Shown: positions 7,592-14,261 of the stretch, one piece after another
Layout: every line of letters begins with the position of its first letter
How positions within the stretch are numbered: the stretch's first letter is position 1
NCBI GenBank assembly: GCA_007116295.1
Contig: SKIS01000050.1
Span: forward strand, 1-18,989
DNA from: Candidatus Woesearchaeota archaeon
GTDB lineage: Archaea; Nanobdellota; Nanobdellia; Woesearchaeales; 21-14-0-10-32-9
Length of the DNA: 18,989 bases
Reading direction: 5' to 3'
Made by a program: the position numbers and the translations under genes
Notes under the pieces: model-generated
Database searches by the model: none
Told to the model about the DNA's origin: nothing
Seen by the model: the letters and a program-made list of their open reading frames with translations, nothing else

Positions 7592-7789
7592 ATGGAAGGA
7601 ACTGTAAAGTTTTTCGATAGCGTAAAAGGCTTTGGATTCGTCACAGGAGATGATGAAAAAGAATACTTTGTGCATTCATCATTCTTAAAAGATGGTGTAA
7701 TGATCAAAGATGAAGACAGAGTATCTTTTGACCCTGAAGAAGGCGATAGAGGATTAAAAGCTGCAAACGTTGAGAAAATAGAAGAGTAA
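7592..7789 (+). CDS. Cold-shock-domain RNA chaperone (CspA family)
   Basis: A 65-aa single cold-shock domain, the standard length for bacterial-type Csp. It opens with MEGTVKFFDSVKGFGFVTG, containing RNP1 (KGFGFV, 12-17), and continues with RNP2 (YFVHSS, 25-30); the aromatic residues Phe7, Phe8, Phe14, Phe16, Phe26 and His28 that stack on single-stranded RNA are in place. The role is binding and melting single-stranded RNA or DNA, generally as an RNA chaperone in the cytoplasm. The surface is unusually acidic (DGDDEKE, DEDRVSFDPEEGD). Such proteins are typical of bacteria and scattered in archaea, so ancient horizontal gain is plausible. It is monocistronic: a Shine-Dalgarno leader in front and a poly-T terminator behind. 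Confidence 0.95.
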   Translation: MEGTVKFFDSVKGFGFVTGDDEKEYFVHSSFLKDGVMIKDEDRVSFDPEEGDRGLKAANVEKIEE

Positions 7790-7823
7790 GTAAAAAAATC
7801 TCTTTTTCAAAATCAATCAAACA

Positions 7824-7839
7824 TTTTTTTATTTTTTTT
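7824..7839 (+). terminator. Poly-T terminator after the cold-shock gene
   Basis: Seven T, one A, then eight T, starting 35 nt after the stop codon and with no stable hairpin before them. This is the clearest intergenic archaeal-style terminator in the window and separates the cold-shock gene from tRNA-Cys. Confidence 0.7.
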
Positions 7840-7877
7840 CATTAATTTTTCTATAAAAACATTTTTTATACCATAAC

Positions 7878-7886
7878 TAATATAAA
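7878..7886 (+). promoter_or_regulatory. TATA box for tRNA-Cys and valS
   Basis: TAATATAAA is centred about 29 bp upstream of the mature 5' end of tRNA-Cys. No other TATA box is obvious between the tRNA and valS, so it may drive both. Confidence 0.6.
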
Positions 7887-7910
7887 CCTCATAGTTCTAC
7901 AAGTACATAC

Positions 7911-7982
7911 GCGCGGGTGGCCAAGTGGCTAAGGCGTTCGGCTGCAACCCGATGATCGTGGGTTCAAATCCCACCCCGCGCT
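7911..7982 (+). tRNA. trnC: tRNA-Cys (anticodon GCA)
   Basis: A 72-nt cloverleaf. The acceptor stem pairs GCGCGGG (7911-7917) with CCCGCGC (7975-7981), with U at 7982 as discriminator, the identity base of tRNA-Cys. The D arm uses GCC...GGC around AGTGGCTAA. The anticodon loop CTGCAAC (7942-7948) has GCA at 7944-7946. The anticodon stem TTCGG/CCGAT is perfect except for a U-U mismatch at its outer pair. The T arm is GTGGG-TTCAAAT-CCCAC. CCA is not encoded and there is no intron. The gene lies 26 nt upstream of valS, and cysS, which charges this tRNA, is the next protein gene after valS on the opposite strand. Confidence 0.97.
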
Positions 7983-8008
7983 TTAAACCTTATGAGGAAT
8001 GTGTAATT

Positions 8009-10411
8009 ATGACAAAAAAGTTTGATTTCGAAAATAGTGAAAAAGAATTAGCTTCTTTTTGGAGCAAGGCTAAGATTTATGAATTTGATCAGAGTAGCTC
8101 AAAACAAGTTTTTAGTATTGACACTCCTCCTCCTTATGCTAGCGCTGACCATTTACATGTAGGTCATGGTATGCATTATTCTCAGTTTGAATTCGTTGCA
8201 AGATACAAAAGAATGAGGGGTTTCAACGTTTTTTTCCCTATGGGCTTTGATGACAATGGTCTTCCAACAGAAAGATTTGTTGAAAAAAAGCATAAAATAA
8301 ACAAAAGTAAAACTACGAGGCAAGAATTCATAAAGCTTTGTTTAGAAGAAACTGAAAAAACCGGTCAAACATATAAAGACTTGTTTAACGCTTTAGGCTT
8401 TAGCATTGATTGGAATCTTTTATATCACACAATTGGGAAGACGGCCACTGTTGCCAGTCAAAAAAGTTTTTTAGATTTATACAAGAAAGGTTTGCTTTAC
8501 AAAAAAGATGCTCCTATAATGTGGGACACGGTTTTGCAAACAACTTTGGCTCAAGCAGATCTTGAAGATGTAGAGATGAAAAGTCATTTCAACAACATAG
8601 TTTTCAAAGTTGGTGCAAAAGAAGTTCTTATAGGTACAACTAGGCCTGAGTTAATCGGTGCTTGTGTTGCTTTATTTTACCATCCAGATGACGATAGGTA
8701 TAAAGAGCTTAAAGGAAAATTTGCTAAGATTCCTTTGTATGACGCAGAGGTTCCAATACTCCCTGATGAACACGTGGATCCAGAAAAGGGGACTGGTCTT
8801 GTAATGTGCTGTACTTTTGGTGACAAGCAAGATATTGAATGGTGGCAAAAGCATAATTTACCTCTAAAAATAATTATTAACAAATTTGGAAAACTAAATG
8901 AACTAGCAGGTCCTTATGAAGGATTAAAAGTAAGAGATGCTAGAAAACAAATAATTCAAGACTTAAAAGAAAAAAAGCTTTTAGTTTCTCAAAAAGAAAT
9001 AGTTCATGCAGTAAACATAAGTGAGAGGAGCGGAATAGAAATAGAGTTTTTAAAAAGTCCTCAGTGGTACATAAAAGTTTTAGATAAAAAACAAGAGCTA
9101 ATAGATATCGCAGGAAAAATTGATTGGAAGCCTAAGCATATGAAAGTAAGGTATGATCACTGGGTCCAAAACTTACAATGGGATTGGTGCATTTCCAGGC
9201 AAAGATATTTCGGTGTTCCTTTCCCTGTCTGGTATAGCAAGAAAACAGGGGAAATAATACTTGCAGAGCCATCGGAGTTACCTGTAGATCCAATAAAAGA
9301 TTTCCCAAAAAATCTTCCTGAAGGTCACACAAAAGAAGATATTATACCTGAAAAGGACGTTATGGATACTTGGATGACTAGTAGTGTGACTCCTCAAATA
9401 AATGCTCGCTGGGGATCTGAAGATGAAAGAGAAGGATTTTTACCTATGAGTATGCATCCTCAAGCACATGATATAATCAGAACATGGGCTTTTTATAGCA
9501 TAGTAAAAAGCTATTATCACAATAAAAACATTCCTTGGAAAACCATTATGATTAGTGGTCATGGTCAAGATTCAAATGGTAAAAAAATGAGTAAGAGCAA
9601 AGGAAACTTTGTTGTTGCTCAAGAAGTAATAAAAAAGTATGGTGCTGATGCTTTTAGGTATTGGGCTAGCACCGTTAAGCTAGGGGATGATTTACCTTAT
9701 CAAGAAAAAGATGTTGTGACAGGGAAAAAAACTGTTAAAAAAATTGATAACGCAGCTAATTTTGTTTCTCTAAACTTGGAAGGATTCAAAAATGAACCTT
9801 TAACAAAGCAAGAGCTATCAACTATAGACAAGTGGCTTTTATCTAAACTTCAAAGAACTATAAAGAGTTGCACTCAAAATTTTGAGAACTACGAGTACAG
9901 TAAATCAAAGCAAGAAGTAGACAACTTCTTTTGGAATACTTTCTGTGATTACTACTTAGAATTTGTAAAACACAGAGTTTATGGTGAAAACTTAGAGAAA
10001 AAAAGCAAAGAGGCAGCTCAAAAAACTTTGTACAAAGCTCTTTTGGCGCAGCTAAAACTATTTGCTCCTATAATGCCGTTCATAACGGATTATGTATATC
10101 AAAGACAATTTAAAGAGTTTGAAAAAAACCCAAGTATCCACGTATCTGATTGGCCGGAATACGAGGCTTCATTTATAGATGAAAAATCAGAACTGACAGG
10201 AGACAAATTAGTTCAAATAGTTGATTTTATCAGAAAATATAAGTCTCAAAAACAACTTAGTTTAAAAGAAGAATTGAAAAAGGTTATAATAAAGGCAGAT
10301 GAAAAAATATTACCTTCTCTAGAGGAAATAGCTCTTGACATAAAACAAATATGTAAAATAAATAATTTGGAGTTTGTCCAAGGAGATGAATTTGAAGTAA
10401 TCATAAATTAA
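8009..10411 (+). CDS. valS: Valyl-tRNA synthetase
   Basis: An 800-aa class I synthetase that charges tRNA-Val and edits mischarged threonine. The HIGH-type signature is HVGH at 50-53 within PPPYASADHLHVGH, followed by MGFDDNGLPTE (78-88), the ValS-type core sequence. The CP1 editing domain begins near residue 210 (GTTRPELIGACVA). SRQRYFGVPFPVWY lies near 395-408 and DVMDTWMTSS near 450, both ValS-like. KMSKS is at 526-530, and the helical anticodon-binding domain fills the last 200 residues. There is no long C-terminal coiled coil, as in other archaeal enzymes. I use the ATG at 8009, preceded by GAGGA 10 nt upstream; a longer in-frame reading from a GTG at 7925 runs through tRNA-Cys and must be rejected. 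The stop overlaps the convergent cysS stop by 4 bp. Confidence 0.96.
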   Translation: MTKKFDFENSEKELASFWSKAKIYEFDQSSSKQVFSIDTPPPYASADHLHVGHGMHYSQFEFVARYKRMRGFNVFFPMGFDDNGLPTERFVEKKHKINKSKTTRQEFIKLCLEETEKTGQTYKDLFNALGFSIDWNLLYHTIGKTATVASQKSFLDLYKKGLLYKKDAPIMWDTVLQTTLAQADLEDVEMKSHFNNIVFKVGAKEVLIGTTRPELIGACVALFYHPDDDRYKELKGKFAKIPLYDAEVPILPDEHVDPEKGTGLVMCCTFGDKQDIEWWQKHNLPLKIIINKFGKLNELAGPYEGLKVRDARKQIIQDLKEKKLLVSQKEIVHAVNISERSGIEIEFLKSPQWYIKVLDKKQELIDIAGKIDWKPKHMKVRYDHWVQNLQWDWCISRQRYFGVPFPVWYSKKTGEIILAEPSELPVDPIKDFPKNLPEGHTKEDIIPEKDVMDTWMTSSVTPQINARWGSEDEREGFLPMSMHPQAHDIIRTWAFYSIVKSYYHNKNIPWKTIMISGHGQDSNGKKMSKSKGNFVVAQEVIKKYGADAFRYWASTVKLGDDLPYQEKDVVTGKKTVKKIDNAANFVSLNLEGFKNEPLTKQELSTIDKWLLSKLQRTIKSCTQNFENYEYSKSKQEVDNFFWNTFCDYYLEFVKHRVYGENLEKKSKEAAQKTLYKALLAQLKLFAPIMPFITDYVYQRQFKEFEKNPSIHVSDWPEYEASFIDEKSELTGDKLVQIVDFIRKYKSQKQLSLKEELKKVIIKADEKILPSLEEIALDIKQICKINNLEFVQGDEFEVIIN

Positions 10412-11757
10412 TTTTTGATCAATTCATATCCTTCTTTTCCATCTTTTATGCTGTAGCCCAAGTCACCTATTTTTTTTCTTAGCAAATCTGCTTTTTGGAA
10501 GTCTTTTTTGTTTTTAGCTTCAAGCCTTTGCTCAGCCAAGTTCTTTACTTCTTTAGGTATAGTTATTTCTTTATCAATACCTATTCCTAAAATTAGATCC
10601 ATTTCGTAGATAGTCGCTTTTTTATCTTCTAAAGACAAATCACTAGAAATTACTTCTTGGATTACACTTAAAGCTTTAGGAGTATTCAAATCATCATACA
10701 AACTTTCTAAAAAGTCTTCGTAAAACTTTTTATCAACTTTTCCTTTAGCCACGCCTAAAAACTTATTTATTATTTTCTTTCTTGCATTACTTGCAGCTTC
10801 CAATGCATCCCAAGTAAAATTAAGCTTTTTCCTATAATGTGCTAGCAAACAAAAATACTTATAATCCAAAGGGTCAAATCCTTTTTCTTTTATTGTTCTT
10901 AAAGTGTAAAAATTATCTTTTGACTTACTCATCTTTTTTCCTTCAACAGTCAAATGATTATTATGCATCCAATAATTAGCATGGTTTTCTCCAAAGCTTC
11001 CTTTGGCCTGAGCGATCTCGTTAGTGTGATGAATAGTTATGTGATCAACACCGCCTGTGTGTATATCAAACTTTTTTCCTAAATACTTACAACCCATAGC
11101 AGTACACTCTATGTGCCACCCAGGAAACCCTCTTCCCCAAGGACTATCCCACTCCATTTGTCTTTTATCTTCTGGCTTGCTAAATTTCCATAAAGCAAAA
11201 TCAGTAGGATTTATTTTTTCTTTCATATCCACCCTTTTTCCAGCTTGCAAACTTGAAGGGTCAAAGTTAGGGATTAAATCTCCATAATTATCTATCTTAG
11301 AAGTGTCAAAATATATTCCGTCACTTGTTTTGTAAGTAAAACCTTTTTTTTCTATTTGCTTTATCATATCAATTTGCTCAGGTATATGATCTGTTGCTTT
11401 TGGAATAACATCTGGCTTTTGAATATTTAACTCTTCTAAATCTTGCATAAATTCATCAGTATATTTTTTTGCTATATCCCAAACACTTAATTTTTTTTCT
11501 TTAGCCTGCTTTTCAAGCTTATCCTCTCCTAAATCAGCATCATCAGTCAAATGTCCAACATCAGTTATATTCATAACCAAATTAACATTGTACTTAGTTT
11601 TCAAAGTCTTACTTAATATATCCATAAAGATATAAGATCTTAAGTTCCCTATGTGGGCGCTCTTATAAACAGTAGGTCCGCAAGCATAAATACCTACAAC
11701 TTTTTTTATTGGCTTAAACTCTTGCTTTTCTCTTCCTAGTGTATTATAAAATTTCAT
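10408..11757 (-). CDS. cysS: Cysteinyl-tRNA synthetase
   Basis: A 449-aa class I synthetase. CGPTVY at 26-31 and the HIGH-type HIGN at 35-38 are followed by GWHIECTAMG near 210-220 and GGVDHITIHHTNEIAQA near 235-250, which supply the Cys, His and Glu ligands of the catalytic zinc that selects cysteine. KMSKSKDN lies near 270. The C-terminal helical domain ends in a short basic region; length is normal. Its ATG overlaps the UGA of the ThiF-like gene (ATGA), so its translation is coupled to the nop5-flpA-thiF chain. Presence of CysRS means this archaeon charges tRNA-Cys directly rather than relying only on the SepRS/SepCysS route. Its substrate tRNA-Cys gene is at 7911-7982. Confidence 0.97.
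   Translation of the reverse strand: MKFYNTLGREKQEFKPIKKVVGIYACGPTVYKSAHIGNLRSYIFMDILSKTLKTKYNVNLVMNITDVGHLTDDADLGEDKLEKQAKEKKLSVWDIAKKYTDEFMQDLEELNIQKPDVIPKATDHIPEQIDMIKQIEKKGFTYKTSDGIYFDTSKIDNYGDLIPNFDPSSLQAGKRVDMKEKINPTDFALWKFSKPEDKRQMEWDSPWGRGFPGWHIECTAMGCKYLGKKFDIHTGGVDHITIHHTNEIAQAKGSFGENHANYWMHNNHLTVEGKKMSKSKDNFYTLRTIKEKGFDPLDYKYFCLLAHYRKKLNFTWDALEAASNARKKIINKFLGVAKGKVDKKFYEDFLESLYDDLNTPKALSVIQEVISSDLSLEDKKATIYEMDLILGIGIDKEITIPKEVKNLAEQRLEAKNKKDFQKADLLRKKIGDLGYSIKDGKEGYELIKN
10470..10477 (+). terminator. Poly-T terminator candidate for valS
   Basis: Eight T about 60 bp past the valS stop, lying antisense within the 3' part of cysS; more T tracts follow. Because the two genes overlap there is no intergenic terminator. 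Function inferred. Confidence 0.25.
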
Positions 11758-12419
11758 ATTTTGTACCTTTCATACTTATTTTCCCAAAGATTTATCCTAA
11801 TTAAATCTTTGCAATAACTCTGATCTGTCAATATTTTTATTGCTTCTACTACTTGAAGACTGGATATAGTCATGGTTAAAGAGTTTATCACTCCTATCTC
11901 TTCACAACTATCAAATGTCTGAGCAGTTTTAAAAATTTTTTCGAACCTTTCAGGGTCATCTATAACCACCAAATTTCCTTTCACAGAACTTCCTGCTGCA
12001 TGTATCCATATCTGTTTGGACGTCTTACAATGCGCGTTTATAACTTGCCTTGCTTTCATATTATCTGTACAATCCAGTATTAAATCATAGCCTGTCAGTA
12101 CATTGCTATTTTGCTCTGTCAAAAATTCCTCAAAAACTTTTACTTTTACATCTTTGTTTATTTGGGAAACTCTTTTCTGCATTACTTTAGCTTTAGATTT
12201 ACCAATGTCTTCCTCTAAAAATAATTGTCTTTGAAGATTTACTAAATGAACCTCGTCGTTATCAATAAGAAGTATTTCTCCAACTCCTGCTCTTGCAAGC
12301 AACTCACAAGTAACAGTTCCTAAAGCGCCCACTCCTACTATTACTACTTTGCTTTTCAAAAGCTTTTTTTGGCCTTGCCTTCCTATTTGCTCTAAAGCTT
12401 CTTGCCTTGCATATCTCAT
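11754..12419 (-). CDS. ThiF/MoeB/HesA-family E1-like adenylyltransferase
   Basis: A 221-aa protein of the family that adenylates the C-terminal glycine of ubiquitin-like proteins (ThiS, MoaD, archaeal SAMPs) for sulfur transfer or conjugation. RYARQ (3-7) carries the Arg that contacts ATP in this family, GVGALG (29-34) is the nucleotide loop, DNDEV (53-57) the ribose-binding Asp, NLQRQ (61-65) supplies Arg64, Lys74 follows, and LDCTDN (115-120) places the Mg-binding Asp. Cys172 in SCEEIGVINS sits where MoeB/Uba4-type enzymes have a conserved Cys. The two CxxC pairs that bind zinc in MoeB and ThiF are absent: the five cysteines (38, 117, 131, 172, 203) form no pair. It overlaps fibrillarin and cysS by 4 bp each. 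A role in tRNA thiolation or cysteine/sulfur handling is plausible from context, but TcdA-like or other activities are not excluded. Confidence 0.85.
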   Translation of the reverse strand: MRYARQEALEQIGRQGQKKLLKSKVVIVGVGALGTVTCELLARAGVGEILLIDNDEVHLVNLQRQLFLEEDIGKSKAKVMQKRVSQINKDVKVKVFEEFLTEQNSNVLTGYDLILDCTDNMKARQVINAHCKTSKQIWIHAAGSSVKGNLVVIDDPERFEKIFKTAQTFDSCEEIGVINSLTMTISSLQVVEAIKILTDQSYCKDLIRINLWENKYERYKI

Positions 12420-13075
12420 TTTTTCTTCACAACAAAAAAAGCATGATCCTTCTCATATGGATCTAGTTCCCTATAATCCACAACAGCATATCTTTCTTTT
12501 AAAACACTCATTGTTTCATTAAATATTTCTTTAGGCTTTCGGGTAACATCAACACTTCTAGCTTTTAAAGTTAAAAGACCAAACCCTCCTGGCTTCAAAT
12601 GCATCTCCATGTTTTTTATGAAAGTTTCAACTTGCTCTCTTTGAGCAATGTCTTGATATAAAATATCTGATTTCAACACTTTATCTTTGTAAGTTTCAGG
12701 CTTAGTTGCATCTGCAAGCAAAGGTATCATGTTCTCTCTTTTTTCGCAAATTATAACTAAATCTCTCATAACAGTTGGTGCAAAATCCAAACAAAAAACG
12801 ACTCCTCCTTTTCCAACTATGTCTGATACAAAGGAAGGGGTATATCCATGACTTGAACCTAAATATAGCACTTTGTGACCTTCCTTAATACCTGTTTGAC
12901 TAAGACCTTTTTTTATAGCTGCAAACAACTTACTTCTTTCATAATTTGCTTCTCTATACTCGTTTCCTTTATATCTTACTACTTTCTCACCAAAAGGAGA
13001 AAAATTCTTAGTTATAGACTTAGTATATAATCTTCCTCTTTGTTTGTAAACTCTAAATTTGTTTACTTCTTCCAT
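12416..13075 (-). CDS. flpA: Fibrillarin-like rRNA/tRNA 2'-O-methyltransferase
   Basis: A 219-aa SAM-dependent methyltransferase, the catalytic subunit of archaeal C/D-box sRNPs, which methylates ribose 2'-OH at guide-selected sites. The SAM-binding motif is VLYLGSSHGYTPSFV (69-83), and FCLDF (94-98) supplies the acidic ribose contact. The K-D-K-H catalytic tetrad is present as Lys49 (YERSKL), Asp142 (LYQDIAQ), Lys171 (LTLKARSVD) and His211 (KDHAFFV). Length is normal. It begins 13 bp inside nop5, with GAGGAT about 8 nt before its ATG as a ribosome site, and its stop overlaps the ThiF-like gene. The partner Nop5 in this operon lacks the domain that normally holds fibrillarin. Confidence 0.96.
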   Translation of the reverse strand: MEEVNKFRVYKQRGRLYTKSITKNFSPFGEKVVRYKGNEYREANYERSKLFAAIKKGLSQTGIKEGHKVLYLGSSHGYTPSFVSDIVGKGGVVFCLDFAPTVMRDLVIICEKRENMIPLLADATKPETYKDKVLKSDILYQDIAQREQVETFIKNMEMHLKPGGFGLLTLKARSVDVTRKPKEIFNETMSVLKERYAVVDYRELDPYEKDHAFFVVKKK

Positions 13076-13770
13076 TTAAGTTTATCCTCGATTTCTTTTA
13101 CTAGTAAAGGTGCTTTAAATTCTCCTTTAAAAAAATCTAGTTTTGCAGCTATGCTTATTTTATCAGCAAGTATTCTTGCTGCTTTTCCTTTATCTTTATT
13201 CTTTTGTATTATTTGATGATTAACTATTACTCCGTGCTTAGGAGAATTCGCTCCGCTCTTTAAATGTCTAAATAAAGCTTTTTCAGCTCCAAGCATTTGT
13301 ATAGTGCTGCTTTTTCCTGTTGCTAATTTTCTTAGGCTCTTAGCTTCTCTTATTAGCTTTGCAGTGATAGTGGCTCCTGCCAAATAGTTCATGTTAGGAG
13401 CATATTTTTGAAGCAAGCTCTCCAACCTCTTTGTTAAAAAATTTTTAGTATCATACAATTCTTTACACATCAAAGCTATTTTTTGGAGTGTTTCTTCGTC
13501 ATCTCCTAAGTTTGCTCCCATAACACTTTTTTCTTTATTTCCTGACAAAACGTTTTTTACTAGGCCTTCATTATCACTTATTCTTGATTCTGCCTCAGGA
13601 TGCTTTAATTTGTAAAAATCTCTAAGTCTCATAACCAAAGAATTAGTTTGCTTTTCTATCTCTTCTAACGTATTAATTATGTTAATAACAATAATATCTT
13701 CGTTAACACTATTTTTTATGGCTTTCTTTGTCTCAGCCAAATTCATTTCTCTAAGCTTTTTAATACTCAT
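13063..13770 (-). CDS. nop5: Nop5/Nop56-58 family C/D sRNP core protein lacking the N-terminal domain
   Basis: A 235-aa version of the scaffold that links L7Ae-bound C/D guide RNA to fibrillarin. From about residue 8 the sequence aligns with the coiled-coil region of archaeal Nop5 (TKKAIKNSVNEDIIVINIIN, then LRDFYKLKHPEAE at 49-61). The Nop domain covers about 120-220, with SSTIQMLGAEKALFRHLKSG (154-173) and SPKHGVI (176-182), the RNA/L7Ae-contacting signature. Most archaeal Nop5 proteins are about 380-420 aa, with a fibrillarin-binding N-terminal domain of over 100 residues; here that part is absent, and an in-frame stop shortly upstream of the ATG rules out a longer reading. The basic C-terminal tail is short (EIEDKLKWKK). 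It is first in a four-gene overlapping operon with flpA, with a TATA box 26-27 bp before its ATG. Confidence 0.92.
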   Translation of the reverse strand: MSIKKLREMNLAETKKAIKNSVNEDIIVINIINTLEEIEKQTNSLVMRLRDFYKLKHPEAESRISDNEGLVKNVLSGNKEKSVMGANLGDDEETLQKIALMCKELYDTKNFLTKRLESLLQKYAPNMNYLAGATITAKLIREAKSLRKLATGKSSTIQMLGAEKALFRHLKSGANSPKHGVIVNHQIIQKNKDKGKAARILADKISIAAKLDFFKGEFKAPLLVKEIEDKLKWKK

Positions 13771-13790
13771 AAATAGGAGGTAGGTAGGAT

Positions 13791-13800
13791 TAGTTTATAT
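13791..13800 (-). promoter_or_regulatory. TATA box for the nop5-flpA-thiF-cysS operon
   Basis: ATATAAACTA on the minus strand is centred about 26 bp upstream of the nop5 ATG, predicting a leaderless mRNA. It shares an 86-bp divergent intergenic region with the HIT promoter. Confidence 0.55.
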
Positions 13801-13825
13801 TTCTTTAGTGTGACTTTTCTGAAAA

Positions 13826-13835
13826 ATTTATATAC
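13826..13835 (+). promoter_or_regulatory. TATA box for the HIT-nikR operon
   Basis: ATTTATATAC is centred about 27 bp upstream of the HIT ATG at 13857 and predicts a leaderless mRNA. Confidence 0.6.
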
Positions 13836-13856
13836 TTCGATTATTTATAGAATTTT

Positions 13857-14261
13857 ATGAGTAGTATTTTTACTAAGATTTTAAACGGCGAAATACCTGG
13901 GGAAATCGTTAAAGAAACAAACAACTTTTTTGTATTATTAGATATAAATCCTGTAAACCATGGACATTTACTTGTTATTTCTAAAGAAGAATATGAGGAC
14001 TTAAGCGTTGTTCCAAACGACTTACTCGCAGAATATTTACTTTTATGCAAAGAAGCTGGAAAAACACTTTTAGAGATTGGTGCTGACGGATTTAATGTTT
14101 TATTTAATACAAAAAAGGCTGCTGGCCAAATAATTTTTCATGTTCACGCTCACGTCATACCTCGATTTGAAGGGGATGGTTTTAAGATGTGGCAAGGAGA
14201 AAAAGCTAAAGAAAAAGAGCTAAAAGCGAAAGCTGAGGAAATCAGAAAAAAATGGCAATAA
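13857..14261 (+). CDS. HIT family nucleotide hydrolase (HINT-like)
   Basis: A 134-aa histidine-triad protein. The triad is His95, His97 and His99 in FHVHAHVIPR; the N-terminal part shows SIFTKILNGEIPGEIV (3-18) and VNHGHLLVISK (33-43), typical of the HINT branch that hydrolyses adenosine 5'-phosphoramidates and aminoacyl-adenylates. The C-terminal tail is a charged helix rich in Lys and Glu (112-134). It is cytoplasmic with no signal peptide. In a neighbourhood with several aminoacyl-tRNA synthetases, clearing of aminoacyl-AMP is a reasonable but unproven role. It begins a two-gene unit and overlaps nikR by 10 bp. Confidence 0.93.
   Translation: MSSIFTKILNGEIPGEIVKETNNFFVLLDINPVNHGHLLVISKEEYEDLSVVPNDLLAEYLLLCKEAGKTLLEIGADGFNVLFNTKKAAGQIIFHVHAHVIPRFEGDGFKMWQGEKAKEKELKAKAEEIRKKWQ

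Noticed and set aside
7925..8008. Extension of valS upstream to a GTG inside tRNA-Cys
   Set aside because: The extension translates the tRNA sequence itself; the ATG at 8009 has a ribosome site and starts the normal ValS N-terminus.
13771..13856. GGAGGTAGGTAGG stretch as a repeat or ribosome site
   Set aside because: It is on the + strand just beyond the nop5 start with no + strand start codon at a suitable distance; likely incidental.
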